From Flavobacteriales bacterium UBA5040 (GTDB lineage: Bacteria > Bacteroidota > Bacteroidia > Flavobacteriales > Weeksellaceae): a stretch of 64,000 bases of DNA. The translations under genes were made by a program, and so were the position numbers. Of this stretch, positions 7,798 to 17,127 are shown in pieces. The stretch is taken from contig DIBY01000015.1 of assembly GCA_002415135.1 (NCBI GenBank), positions 1-64,000 of the forward strand, written 5' to 3'. Below the pieces are notes generated by a model. The model saw nothing but the letters and a program-made list of their open reading frames with translations, made no database searches and was not told the origin of the DNA. Each line of letters opens with the position of its first letter. Position 1 is the stretch's first letter.

Positions 7798-8892
7798 ATG
7801 AAATTAAATTTATTAATAGCACTAGTTTTGCCTATAGCGTTCTATGCTCAGGATAGTACCGCTGTTGTAAATACTAATGGGGATTATCCCAATGCTTACT
7901 CCTCTGGATCCGCAAATGTACACCCCTTTGATAATTCATCGAGGTTATTTCGAGATTGGTCTATTTCGGTCGGTGGCGGTGGTGCATTTATGCACTCTGC
8001 AGACGTTAACTCTTTCTATGACGGAAAAGTTGATTTCGGTTGGAATGCTTATGCCAGTTTAGATAAGCAGATAACCCATACTTTCGGTATGAGTTTACAG
8101 TACCAAATGGGTAAGACCAATCAGAAAGCAAAGTTGCCTGGTGCAGCTGGTGTTGCAGCGGGCGTAGCAACCGCCTATACTGAATATCAACAGGTATCTC
8201 TTTTAGGGGATATCAATTTTTCCAATTTGCTACGACGTGTAGACAATCATTCTCCTTATAGGTGGGCTCTTCATGGATATTTAGGAGTTGGTTTACAGGG
8301 TTATGATACCTTGTTATTAGACAGCGATATGTCTCGATACAGTACGACGCCAAAAAGAATTCCTACACAAATTGAGCAAAAAATTGGTTTAGACACCTTC
8401 TTTTACCAAATGGGTACTGGGTTGAAATTCAATGCTTCGAAATTGATTGATATAGAGGCTCGGGCCATGTATGTTATTTCTGGAGATGATTCTTTTGATG
8501 GAGGCGGTTTTGGAAAAGACGGGATTCCTCGTTATAATGCAATTTCTTCAGGAACAGATAATATGTTCACTGTAAACTTAGGTTTATCGTTTAAATTAGG
8601 AAAACATGATACTCATCTTGCATGGTTTGATCCATTGCAAAATATCAATTCTAGAATCAATGCTTTAGATAATGCAGAAAATGATTTTGTAGTATGTGAA
8701 AAAGGAGATTTAGATAATGATGGAGTTTGCGATGATTGGGACAGACAACTTGATACTCCGGAAGGAGCAAGGGTTGATGGTGCTGGTGTCGCATTGGATA
8801 TGGACTTAGACGGCGTTATTGATTTGTACGATAAATGTGTAACGGTACCAGGTCCAGAATCAAATAACGGATGCCCAACTGGCAGCAACTAG
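7798..8892 (+). CDS. OmpA-like outer-membrane beta-barrel protein lacking the OmpA domain
   Basis: 364 residues: signal peptide ending FYAQ, an eight-stranded-barrel-type region with alternating hydrophobic strands (about 50-280), then type-3-thrombospondin-like calcium repeats (DLDNDGVCDDWD, DLDGVIDLYDKC) ending CPTGSN. It closely parallels the next gene (shared NVxPF, NFSNLLRRVDNHSP, RWALHGY, ARVDGAGVALD) but stops where that protein begins its C-terminal OmpA domain. It therefore cannot anchor to peptidoglycan in the usual way. Probable tandem duplication with later loss of the 3' domain. Confidence 0.85.
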   Translation: MKLNLLIALVLPIAFYAQDSTAVVNTNGDYPNAYSSGSANVHPFDNSSRLFRDWSISVGGGGAFMHSADVNSFYDGKVDFGWNAYASLDKQITHTFGMSLQYQMGKTNQKAKLPGAAGVAAGVATAYTEYQQVSLLGDINFSNLLRRVDNHSPYRWALHGYLGVGLQGYDTLLLDSDMSRYSTTPKRIPTQIEQKIGLDTFFYQMGTGLKFNASKLIDIEARAMYVISGDDSFDGGGFGKDGIPRYNAISSGTDNMFTVNLGLSFKLGKHDTHLAWFDPLQNINSRINALDNAENDFVVCEKGDLDNDGVCDDWDRQLDTPEGARVDGAGVALDMDLDGVIDLYDKCVTVPGPESNNGCPTGSN

Positions 8893-8975
8893 GTAACAGT
8901 TAGCATAAGAAAAGATATTGGCTGAAGTTTTAGAAAACAGCAAAATGACTTTTATTAATACAAAAAAACAAAAAT

Positions 8976-10421
8976 ATGAAACTAAATTTAACAAGTATCG
9001 CAGTCGCTCTGATATTGCCGACCGCCGTTTTTGGCCAGGATTCCATTGCGAGTTCCACTGGCAATTATCCTAATGAGTTTACTTCTGGATCAGCAAATGT
9101 ATCTCCTTTTACTCAAGAGTCTAAAAGATTCAACGATTGGGCGATTTCTGCCGGTGCTGGTGTACCATTAATGCAGTCTTCTGACCTTACATCAATTAAA
9201 GGATATGGTGCCGGAAAAAATCTTTTCGGATGGTCTGCTTATTTAAGTGTTGATAAGGCAATTACCCATGCTTTTGGACTAAAACTTCAGTATGATAAAG
9301 GAGAATCAAGACAAGGGTTTGTAAATACCAAAGATAATGTAGCTTCTCCAACCGGTCCTGGTGCGAGAACACAATATGATGCGATTTCTGTTTTGGGAGA
9401 TTTAAACTTTTCTAATCTTTTAAGAAGAGTTGATAATCATTCTCCATTCAGATGGGCTCTTCATGGATATGCAGGTGTTGGAACGTTGGCTTATAGAGCT
9501 TACAGACAAGATGCCGGAGCAACATATAATCAAAACTTGGTTACAGAAGTAAAGCCATTTAAATTTGGTAGTTTATTTGGTCAAGCCGGAGCTGGTTTAA
9601 AATATCGTGCTACAAAATCGATCGATCTTGAAGCAAGAGGAATGTATATCTATACCGGTGATGATACTTTTGATGGTGCAGGTGGTTCGTCATATAACGG
9701 AAAAGTTAATGACAACCCTTCAGATAATTTGATTAATGTTACTTTAGGTGCAACCTTAAATTTAGGAAAACACGAATCTCATTTATTCTGGCATGATCCA
9801 TTGCAGGAGATCTATTATAAATTAGATGTTTTGGCTGATAAAAACCAGGATGTTGAAGTTTGTAAAAAAGGAGATGCTGATAACGATGGAGTATGTGATG
9901 ATTGGGACAGACAACTTAATACTCCACTGGGAGCAAGAGTTGATGGAGCAGGTGTTGCTCTTGATGCTGATTTAGATGGTGTTATTGACTTATATGACAA
10001 ATGTGTAACGGTGCCAGGTCCAGTTGAAAATGATGGATGTCCATTAGATTCAAAAGCAACAGTTTCTGATAACACAAGAGTTTTAGAAGGAATTGAATTT
10101 GATTTGAATTCAGACAGAATTCTTCCATCAAATACGCCAATCCTTAACAATGCAGTTAATTATATCAATTCATCAGATGGTTCTTACAGTGTAATTGGTG
10201 GTACTGACACAAGAGGTACTAATGCTTACAACCAAAAGTTGTCTGAAAGAAGAGCGAATAACGTTAAGAATTATTTAATTCAGAACGGTGTTAACTCAGG
10301 TAAATTAGATGCAGTGGGTAGAGGTGAAACCAACCTTAAATATCCAGAATGTGAACCAGCGACTAAATGTCCAGAATGGAAAAACAGAGCGAACAGAAGA
10401 GTTTATTTCGAAGGTAAATAA
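8976..10421 (+). CDS. OmpA family outer-membrane protein
   Basis: 481 residues: signal peptide (cut near VFGQD), N-terminal beta-barrel, calcium-binding TSP3-like repeats (DADNDGVCDDWD, DADLDGVIDLYDKC), and a C-terminal OmpA/MotB peptidoglycan-binding domain from about residue 370. That domain includes GIEFDLNSDRILP, GGTDTRGTNAYNQKLSERRA and the Arg of RANRRVYF. Expected role: structural outer-membrane protein linking membrane and wall. It follows its shorter paralogue by 83 bases without a clear terminator between them and ends at a strong terminator. Confidence 0.92.
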   Translation: MKLNLTSIAVALILPTAVFGQDSIASSTGNYPNEFTSGSANVSPFTQESKRFNDWAISAGAGVPLMQSSDLTSIKGYGAGKNLFGWSAYLSVDKAITHAFGLKLQYDKGESRQGFVNTKDNVASPTGPGARTQYDAISVLGDLNFSNLLRRVDNHSPFRWALHGYAGVGTLAYRAYRQDAGATYNQNLVTEVKPFKFGSLFGQAGAGLKYRATKSIDLEARGMYIYTGDDTFDGAGGSSYNGKVNDNPSDNLINVTLGATLNLGKHESHLFWHDPLQEIYYKLDVLADKNQDVEVCKKGDADNDGVCDDWDRQLNTPLGARVDGAGVALDADLDGVIDLYDKCVTVPGPVENDGCPLDSKATVSDNTRVLEGIEFDLNSDRILPSNTPILNNAVNYINSSDGSYSVIGGTDTRGTNAYNQKLSERRANNVKNYLIQNGVNSGKLDAVGRGETNLKYPECEPATKCPEWKNRANRRVYFEGK

Positions 10422-10442
10422 TTCTAAAAGCTTTTAGATAGT

Positions 10443-10476
10443 AAAGAAAAGCCACGGTAATCGTGGCTTTTCTTTG
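10443..10476 (+). terminator. Terminator after the OmpA-family gene
   Basis: Stem AAAGAAAAGCCACG / CGTGGCTTTTCTTT with a 5-base loop, ending in a T-rich tail. Confidence 0.88.
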
Positions 10477-10508
10477 TTTTATGAAATATGTTTCAGTAAT
10501 TTTACTCG

Positions 10509-12416
10509 ATGATTTCTCACCGAGATTTTGAACAATTAAAACAACAGACTCTAAAACATTTTTGGGGTTATGACAGTTTTAAAGATTCACAGGAAGAGAT
10601 CATTAATTCAATCGTTTCTGGAAAAGATACGTTGGCATTATTGCCGACAGGAGGAGGGAAATCATTATGTTACCAACTTCCGGCGCTGGTTTTAGAAGGA
10701 ACTTGTCTCGTGATATCTCCTCTTTTGGCGTTGATGAAAGATCAGGTCTATCAGATGAAAAGAATTGGAATAGAAGCCGAGTATCTTTCTTCAGAACTGG
10801 ATGAATATGACGCTGAAGTAATCTTCAATCGCTGTAAAGATGGTTTGACTAAATTGTTATATGTTTCGCCAGAACGGTTAACCAATCGGTTATTTCTTCA
10901 AAATTTAGAGGAAATCAAAATCTCATTTATCGCTGTCGACGAAGCACACTGTATTTCTGAATGGGGTCAGGATTTTCGTCCGAGCTATCAGCATATCATA
11001 GCTTTTAGAGAAAATTTAAATAAGATTGCATGTCTTGCTTTAACGGCAACGGCCACTCCTAAAGTTTTACAGGAAATTCAATTGAAACTCAATCTTAAAA
11101 ATTCAATTGTTTTCCAAAAAAGTTTTAGACGTAACAATCTTAAAATTATTAGCGATCGGATTTCTGATAAATATGAAAGGGTTTTAAACCTATTGAAGTA
11201 CAATAATTCCTCAGGAATTATTTACGTAAGGACCCGAAAAGAGGCAGAAGAACTTACGAGTTTTTTACACCGAAATCAAATTAAAAATGTTGATTTTTTT
11301 CACGCTGGAATTCCAGTAAAAGAAAAAAATGCAAAACAAAATCTTTGGCTTCAAAGTCGAGATCAAGTACTAATTTCTACCAATGCTTTTGGAATGGGAA
11401 TCGACAAAGATAATGTACGGTTTATTATTCATTTTTCTCCGGCGCCATCTATTGAGAATTACTATCAGGAGATTGGTCGGGCAGGGCGCGATGGTGCAGA
11501 ATCGTATGCTTTTTTGCTTTGGAACGAACAGGAATTGAAGAACTTTGATCAAATTTTAATCAATCAGATTCCATCTAAAGCTGAGTTTCAAAATATTGTA
11601 ACCTATTTGTATTCTACTTTTCAAATCGCTGAAAATGATTTACCAGAGAATGTGTTTCAACTTTATATTCAGAAGATTCAAAATTTCACTAAAGCATCTT
11701 TAGCGAAGATTAGAAACGTCTTAAATTTTCTTCATCATCAAGAAATTATTTATTATAATTTTCAAAACTCCCTTTCTTCCCTAGAATTGAAAATAAGTCC
11801 AGAAGAAATTGATTTGCTTGCCAAAAAAGATGCCTATTTTCTAGAGTTGCTATTGCGTAATATTTCCGGACTTACCACGCACAAGGTTCTTTTTAGTGAG
11901 AAATCTTTCAGTACTAAAATTTCTTCCGATCCACATTTAATTAAAGAGCGGCTGCGTGAATTGCAGAACAAAGGGTATTTAGATTATATCGACGGCGCTT
12001 TATCTAGTGTTAAATTTTTGAAACATCGTGACCATCGAGCGATTGAAGGTCAGTATTGGAATTTATTTTCTCAGATTCAAAAGAACAAAATTCAGAAATG
12101 GGAAGAGATGAAATTCTTCGTAGAGAATAAGGACTTTTGCAAAATGAAACTTATTCTTTCTTATTTCGGTGAAAAAAATGTGAAGAACTGTGGTCATTGC
12201 TCAGTGTGTGAACAACAAAAAGAAACAGTTTTCGGCCGAGATATTTCTAAAGAAATTTTAGCAATCTTAAAGTTAGCTCCTGCCAATGTGGAAGAAATTT
12301 CCATTAAGCTGAATTATTTTGCTAAAGAAAATATCTTAGAAAATCTGATTCACCTGCTAGATTCTGGCAAAGTAAAGATGCTCAATTTTAGAACATATTG
12401 TTATAATCACGACTAA
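10509..12416 (+). CDS. recQ: ATP-dependent DNA helicase RecQ
   Basis: A 3'-5' superfamily 2 helicase for recombination and replication-fork repair. 635 residues. Motif I LLPTGGGKSLCYQLP, motif II VDEAHCISEWGQDFR, motif III ALTATATPKV, motif V STNAFGMGIDK, and motif VI YYQEIGRAGRDG are all present. The RecQ-Ct zinc site is visible as CKMKLIL...KNCGHCSVC, then the winged-helix region. I see no HRDC domain, which is often absent in shorter RecQs. The ATG at 10509 directly follows a terminator and a short promoter region. Confidence 0.94.
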   Translation: MISHRDFEQLKQQTLKHFWGYDSFKDSQEEIINSIVSGKDTLALLPTGGGKSLCYQLPALVLEGTCLVISPLLALMKDQVYQMKRIGIEAEYLSSELDEYDAEVIFNRCKDGLTKLLYVSPERLTNRLFLQNLEEIKISFIAVDEAHCISEWGQDFRPSYQHIIAFRENLNKIACLALTATATPKVLQEIQLKLNLKNSIVFQKSFRRNNLKIISDRISDKYERVLNLLKYNNSSGIIYVRTRKEAEELTSFLHRNQIKNVDFFHAGIPVKEKNAKQNLWLQSRDQVLISTNAFGMGIDKDNVRFIIHFSPAPSIENYYQEIGRAGRDGAESYAFLLWNEQELKNFDQILINQIPSKAEFQNIVTYLYSTFQIAENDLPENVFQLYIQKIQNFTKASLAKIRNVLNFLHHQEIIYYNFQNSLSSLELKISPEEIDLLAKKDAYFLELLLRNISGLTTHKVLFSEKSFSTKISSDPHLIKERLRELQNKGYLDYIDGALSSVKFLKHRDHRAIEGQYWNLFSQIQKNKIQKWEEMKFFVENKDFCKMKLILSYFGEKNVKNCGHCSVCEQQKETVFGRDISKEILAILKLAPANVEEISIKLNYFAKENILENLIHLLDSGKVKMLNFRTYCYNHD

Positions 12417-12459
12417 ATTAATCTGATTATTATTTAAAAATCCTCAATTAATATATTCA

Positions 12460-13407
12460 ATGAAATCATTAAAAGTTATATTCTTCGGAACTCCAGAATT
12501 TGCGAAAACTTCTTTAGAAGCGATTCATCAATCCCATCACGAAGTCGTTGGTGTAGTGACGGTTGCAGATAAAGCTAGTGGTCGCGGACAGAAAATTAAT
12601 CAATCTGCAGTCAAAGTTTTCGCAGTCGAAAATAATATACCTGTGTTTCAACCTGAGAAATTAAGAGATGCAGAATTTTTAGAAAATATAGCAAAACTCA
12701 ACGCTGATATTTTTGTGGTGGTCGCCTTTAGAATGATGCCCAAAATTTTATTTGAAATGCCAGAAATGGGAACTTTTAATTTACATGCTTCGTTGCTTCC
12801 AGATTATCGCGGTGCAGCTCCAATCAACTATGCCGTTATCAACGGTGAGAAAAAAACAGGCGCCACAACTTTCTTCATTAATGAAAAAATAGATGAAGGA
12901 AATATTCTTTTACAAAGAGAAATAGAAATTTCGTCGGAAGAAAACGCTGGCGAATTGCATGACCGCTTAATGGAAATGGGCGCAAAATTGGTTGTTGAAA
13001 CTTTAGATGGGTTGTCTGAAAATTCAATTCAGGAAAAACCACAACCAGAAGTGGAACATCCTAAAAATGCGTTTAAGATATTTAAAGAAAACACAAGAAT
13101 TGACTGGACTCAAAGTTCAGAAACGGTTCATAATTTCGTTCGTGGAATGTCACCTTATCCTGCTGCCTTCACGATTGTTAAAATTGGAGAAGATCAAAAA
13201 TTCTTGAAAATCTATAAAGGGAAATTTGAAATTGAATCTAACGACAAAACTGCGGGAACATCAGAAATAGATAAACATCACTTTAAAATCTTTACTAAAG
13301 ATGGTTTTTATCTGCCGGAAGAAGTTCAGCTAGAAGGAAAGAAGAGAATGTCGGTGAAAGATTTTTTAAATGGATTTCAGCATTATTATCATATTTCAAT
13401 GGCGTAA
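12460..13407 (+). CDS. fmt: Methionyl-tRNA formyltransferase
   Basis: Formylates Met-tRNA-fMet with 10-formyl-THF for initiation. 315 residues. FFGTPEFAKTSL at the N-terminus, the catalytic Asn-His-Asp region with NLHASLLPDYRGAAPINYA, and GATTFFINEKIDEGNIL, then the C-terminal OB-like domain. It is convergent with the T9SS type B gene: the stops are only one base apart, with no hairpin between them. Confidence 0.95.
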   Translation: MKSLKVIFFGTPEFAKTSLEAIHQSHHEVVGVVTVADKASGRGQKINQSAVKVFAVENNIPVFQPEKLRDAEFLENIAKLNADIFVVVAFRMMPKILFEMPEMGTFNLHASLLPDYRGAAPINYAVINGEKKTGATTFFINEKIDEGNILLQREIEISSEENAGELHDRLMEMGAKLVVETLDGLSENSIQEKPQPEVEHPKNAFKIFKENTRIDWTQSSETVHNFVRGMSPYPAAFTIVKIGEDQKFLKIYKGKFEIESNDKTAGTSEIDKHHFKIFTKDGFYLPEEVQLEGKKRMSVKDFLNGFQHYYHISMA

Positions 13408-13408
13408 T

Positions 13409-15487
13409 TTATTCTCTGTTTTTTAGTAAAACCCAACCTTTGTAACTCACAGGAAGATTAGTGTCGGGTTCGATCCAATTTAAAATATAATAATAGGAGC
13501 CGGTCGGAAGAACTCGACCGTTCATTTTTCCATCCCAAATATAGGGTTGCTTCTGCGATAGGAAAACCTGGTTTCCATATCGGTCGTAGATTTCGATCTT
13601 GACTTCTTTTTTAATGTTCAGATCTGAATAATCCAAAACCTCATTTTTGCCATCGGAATTGGGTGTAATAACATTAATTAAATTAACGATTAGAAATTCT
13701 TTGGTGACCACACCACAGTTCTGTGCGTCTTTCACATAAACTGTATTAAGACCCCGTTGAACATTGGTGAAAACATTCGAGCTCTGAAATGTTAAATTAT
13801 TTAATGAATATTCGTAAGGAGGAGTTTCGCCAACAACTGAAATAGTTGCGGTGCTTCCGCTCACGTCGATATTGGTGATTTGTGGTAAATCTTTTTCGGT
13901 AATGGTTACTTTTTGTTCTAAAGAACATTCGTTCGGAGAAGTTAAGATTACAGAATATTTTCCAGCAGATACATTGTCAATATAATTAATTGATTGACCT
14001 TCTTGAATTATTTGGCCAGCTTCATCGGTCCATTTGTAATAAATGTAAGTGTTCTCTACTTCTAATCTGGTTGTAGAATTTGGACAGATGACTTGATCTT
14101 TTAGAAGTGAGGATTTCTTTGATGTTTTAAAGGTAATAACTCCTACCTCCGCATCGCATTCGCTACTTTCAGTACGAATATATAAGATTGTGTCGTCCGT
14201 ATATTGCAAGGTGTCAATGGTATTTTTATTTCCCGCAATGGCATCGGCTTCAAATCGATAATAGTTCACCCGAAAGGAAGGTTGATAATTTGAGAGAATT
14301 TGGCTACTAAACTCCTGTAGATAAACTGCGATAGGCTGTCCATCATTATAATTACAAAAAGAATTGTTTGAATTGAAAATCGGTTTTTCGGCGTACTCAA
14401 TTTTAATGGAACCTTTAAGTTTGCAACCTCCATCATCAATCAAAACTTCGTAAACACCAGGATCACTAACAGTGTATGTAGGATTGGTAGCACCAACGAT
14501 AATCCCTTGAGTATTGTACCATTGATAAGTTGCGCCAGGCGTAGTAATTGAAGCATTTATCTGTGTAGTCGATCCTTCACAAAGAGCGGTTTGCGAAGAA
14601 ATGACGAGATCTGGTCCAAGATCTTTAGTTCCTACAAAGCTTCCTGCTTTTAGAAAGACAGCAGAATCAAAAAGTCCTATACGATCTCCATGATCTGATA
14701 TAACCAGCTTGATGTGATATAAAGTTCCTAATTCAACATCAGTTTTAGCAGTTAATATTTTTGTTTGACCATTAAAATTTGTAGGAGTTTCTGGCTCATT
14801 ATAACTTCCAAAATATTCAACATTACTTGGAACACATTGTCCCTCATCTGCTGCATTTATTGTTGTGCTAGATACAGGAATGTTTGTTCCTGGAATTACA
14901 GCAATATTTTTATAATTATCTGTAGTTCCAGCTTTTTTAATCAGGAATGCGAATGCGTCTGAATAATAGCAATTACTTTTTCTGTATTCTTCTGACAAAA
15001 ACATGTATTCGAAACTTATTTGATTGCTCTTTAATGATACAAAGTCAAATTCTAAAACAGTTGCATTTAAGATATCGTCGGAATTTAAACCATTTTCATC
15101 TAGAATATTGATCAAATCCTGATCTCCTTGCCAACTTGCATCTGCAAAATTACTACGGCGATTTTCAGTCTGAATATAAGTATTTGGTCCTACAGCTTCT
15201 AAAGCACTTCCTGTGGAAAGAATAATTCCTTCGTCCATTTCAAAGTCATTTCCATTATTTTCGAAATAGCCGTAGCTTTTATTTCCGTTATCAAAATCCC
15301 ATCCGGAAATACTAACATTTTCAACAGAGATACAATTAGAACTTTGATTGCCAAAAAACACGTCTTTTACCAATTGCTCAGGAGTGTAAGTTTGGGTATC
15401 AACTGCAATGTATTGAGCTTTTACTGAAACGATCGTTACAGTAAGGAAAATGGTTAAGCAATATTTAAAAAAGTAATGATCTTTCAT
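13409..15487 (-). CDS. T9SS type B sorting-domain surface protein with choice-of-anchor L domain
   Basis: 692 residues. Signal peptide ends VSVKAQ. Residues about 40-285 match the choice-of-anchor L pattern (GIILSTGSA, SFEYMFLSEEYRKS, IPVSSTTINA). Ig/PKD-like repeats follow (GATYQWYNTQG, YYKWTDEAG). The C-terminus NVITPNSDGKNEVLDY...IYDRYGNQVF...PTGSYYYIL is the gliding-motility-type CHU_C (type B) sorting domain, which directs export by the type IX system. Likely a secreted or surface adhesin-like protein; its ligand is unknown. Confidence 0.88.
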   Translation of the reverse strand: MKDHYFFKYCLTIFLTVTIVSVKAQYIAVDTQTYTPEQLVKDVFFGNQSSNCISVENVSISGWDFDNGNKSYGYFENNGNDFEMDEGIILSTGSALEAVGPNTYIQTENRRSNFADASWQGDQDLINILDENGLNSDDILNATVLEFDFVSLKSNQISFEYMFLSEEYRKSNCYYSDAFAFLIKKAGTTDNYKNIAVIPGTNIPVSSTTINAADEGQCVPSNVEYFGSYNEPETPTNFNGQTKILTAKTDVELGTLYHIKLVISDHGDRIGLFDSAVFLKAGSFVGTKDLGPDLVISSQTALCEGSTTQINASITTPGATYQWYNTQGIIVGATNPTYTVSDPGVYEVLIDDGGCKLKGSIKIEYAEKPIFNSNNSFCNYNDGQPIAVYLQEFSSQILSNYQPSFRVNYYRFEADAIAGNKNTIDTLQYTDDTILYIRTESSECDAEVGVITFKTSKKSSLLKDQVICPNSTTRLEVENTYIYYKWTDEAGQIIQEGQSINYIDNVSAGKYSVILTSPNECSLEQKVTITEKDLPQITNIDVSGSTATISVVGETPPYEYSLNNLTFQSSNVFTNVQRGLNTVYVKDAQNCGVVTKEFLIVNLINVITPNSDGKNEVLDYSDLNIKKEVKIEIYDRYGNQVFLSQKQPYIWDGKMNGRVLPTGSYYYILNWIEPDTNLPVSYKGWVLLKNRE

Positions 15488-15531
15488 GCATAAAATTGGA
15501 CGATAAATTTACCTCTAATTACCCGAAAAAA

Positions 15532-15562
15532 AAATCTCTTTCTACATTATAGAAAGAGATTT
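15532..15562 (-). terminator. Terminator after tsf
   Basis: 13-bp stem AAATCTCTTTCTA / TAGAAAGAGATTT with a 5-base loop; on the minus strand it is followed by a T run. Confidence 0.85.
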
Positions 15563-15583
15563 TAATCATATTAAGATTTAGAA

Positions 15584-16408
15584 TTAAGTAAGGCTAGCTC
15601 TTACAAATCCTACCACTTTCAAATCACCGTCGATTGATTTAACATAATCAGCAACAGACATGTTTGAATCTTTGATGAAAGACTGGTGTACCAAAGTATT
15701 GTCTTTGTAGAATTTCTGCATTTTTCCTTTAAGGATATTGTCAATAATGTTTGCAGGTTTTCCTTCTTTAGTCAATAGTTCTCTTTCGATTTCTAATTCT
15801 TTATCAACCGTTTCCTGAGAAACCATTGTTTCATCTAAAGCGATTGGTTTCATAGCAGCAACTTGCATTGATACTGATTTTGCAACTTCTGAAGCACCAT
15901 GTACATTTGCAGATAGAGAAGCGATTGCAGCAATTTTATTTCCAGCGTGAATGTAAGCTCCTAAGAAAGGACCTTCAATTCTTTCGAAAGCACCGATTTC
16001 AATTTTCTCACCGATCACTCCTGTTTGCTCGATTAATTTTTCAGCAACCGTCATTCCGTGGAAATCTGAAGCTAAAAATTCTTCTTTGTTTGCATACATC
16101 ACTGCCTGCTCAGCCAATTCGTGTGCTAATTCAACGAAATTATCGTTTTTTGCAACGAAGTCAGTTTCACAATTCAAAGCGATGATTGCGCCCATTGTGT
16201 TATCTTGGTTAACTTTTGCAATTACAGCACCTTCATGAGAATCTCTGTCTGCTCTGTTAGCCGCAACTTTTTGACCTTTTTTTCTAAGGTTTTCGATTGC
16301 TTTATCGAAGTCTCCTTCAGATTCTACTAAAGCTTTTTTGCAGTCCATCATTCCTGCGCCTGTAATGTTTCTTAATTTAGCTACATCTGCAGCAACTGGT
16401 GTATACAT
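15584..16408 (-). CDS. tsf: Elongation factor Ts
   Basis: The GDP-GTP exchange factor for EF-Tu. 274 residues. The UBA-like N-terminus contains KLRNITGAGMMDCKKAL and the core has NCETDFVAKND, the conserved EF-Tu contact. It is normally co-transcribed with rpsB, but no rpsB is present: the gene upstream is an unrelated lipoprotein on the other strand. tsf has its own perfect -7 element (16462-16469) and its own terminator. Confidence 0.96.
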   Translation of the reverse strand: MYTPVAADVAKLRNITGAGMMDCKKALVESEGDFDKAIENLRKKGQKVAANRADRDSHEGAVIAKVNQDNTMGAIIALNCETDFVAKNDNFVELAHELAEQAVMYANKEEFLASDFHGMTVAEKLIEQTGVIGEKIEIGAFERIEGPFLGAYIHAGNKIAAIASLSANVHGASEVAKSVSMQVAAMKPIALDETMVSQETVDKELEIERELLTKEGKPANIIDNILKGKMQKFYKDNTLVHQSFIKDSNMSVADYVKSIDGDLKVVGFVRASLT

Positions 16409-16461
16409 ATTCTTATTTTTTTATTTAAAATTGATTAAGTTAGCTATCTTTTTAAGCGTTG

Positions 16462-16469
16462 CAAAGATA
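16462..16469 (-). promoter_or_regulatory. -7 element of the tsf promoter (TATCTTTG)
   Basis: Perfect TAnnTTTG on the minus strand, 53 bases before the tsf start. Confidence 0.6.
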
Positions 16470-16544
16470 ATAAATTTAGCACAAACTAAAAAGTGCAATT
16501 TTTCGTTATCATTAAAATGTAGAATTCTAAAAATTAATCCCTTT

Positions 16545-17123
16545 ATGAAAAAATTCATCTACTTTCTATTTTTATTTATTTGCTTCTTTTCTTGTGCACA
16601 ATCCAAATATTCGGTAGCGCAGGTTGAGAAAAGCAGTGATGCGCAAGTGATTGCCAATTTTATTAAATACAATCCCGACCATCCAAAAACTCCTGAGTTC
16701 AAGAGAAAACTTTTTGCGGTAATTAATAATAAGAAAACGCCGACCCAACAAGCAAAAGTTGCAAAGCCAACCATTGCGCCTGTAAATCCTTCAAAGCTTA
16801 AAAATGAAGTGAAAAGAGATGTTGCGAGAAACGGAACGAATACCAAACATAAAAGAACCGAAGATTTACTGAATCATCTTTTTAACAATGATCCCAATAG
16901 CAGAACTGCTTATGTGCAAATCAAAAATAAATCGAAGTGTAATCTTATTGTAAAACTGAACGGCAAGAAATTCTACAATCTAACTGTTCCAGCAAATAAT
17001 GAGAATTTTATTTTGGTAGAAAAAGGAAGTTACTCCGTTACTACAATGGTTTGCGATGCGAAGTATTCCTCGACTAAAAATATCGGAAAAGACATCGTCA
17101 TTACGTTGAATGCGCCGAAATAA
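16545..17123 (+). CDS. Putative lipoprotein of unknown function
   Basis: 192 residues from ATG 16545: a strongly hydrophobic signal (MKKFIYFLFLFICFFSCAQ) with the lipobox-like FFSC, so probable lipidation at C17. The middle (about 25-110) is Lys/Pro-rich and looks disordered. The C-terminal ~65 residues (RTAYVQIKNKSKCNLIVKLNGKKFY ...) look like a small beta domain with a paired Cys. I do not recognise a characterised family. The longer open frame starting at 16338 runs into tsf and lacks a signal peptide at its start, so I reject it. Confidence 0.75.
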   Translation: MKKFIYFLFLFICFFSCAQSKYSVAQVEKSSDAQVIANFIKYNPDHPKTPEFKRKLFAVINNKKTPTQQAKVAKPTIAPVNPSKLKNEVKRDVARNGTNTKHKRTEDLLNHLFNNDPNSRTAYVQIKNKSKCNLIVKLNGKKFYNLTVPANNENFILVEKGSYSVTTMVCDAKYSSTKNIGKDIVITLNAPK

Positions 17124-17127
17124 AATA

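Noticed and set aside
16338..16544. Longer start for the lipoprotein gene downstream of tsf
   Set aside because: Would overlap tsf and bury the lipoprotein signal peptide 69 residues into the protein.
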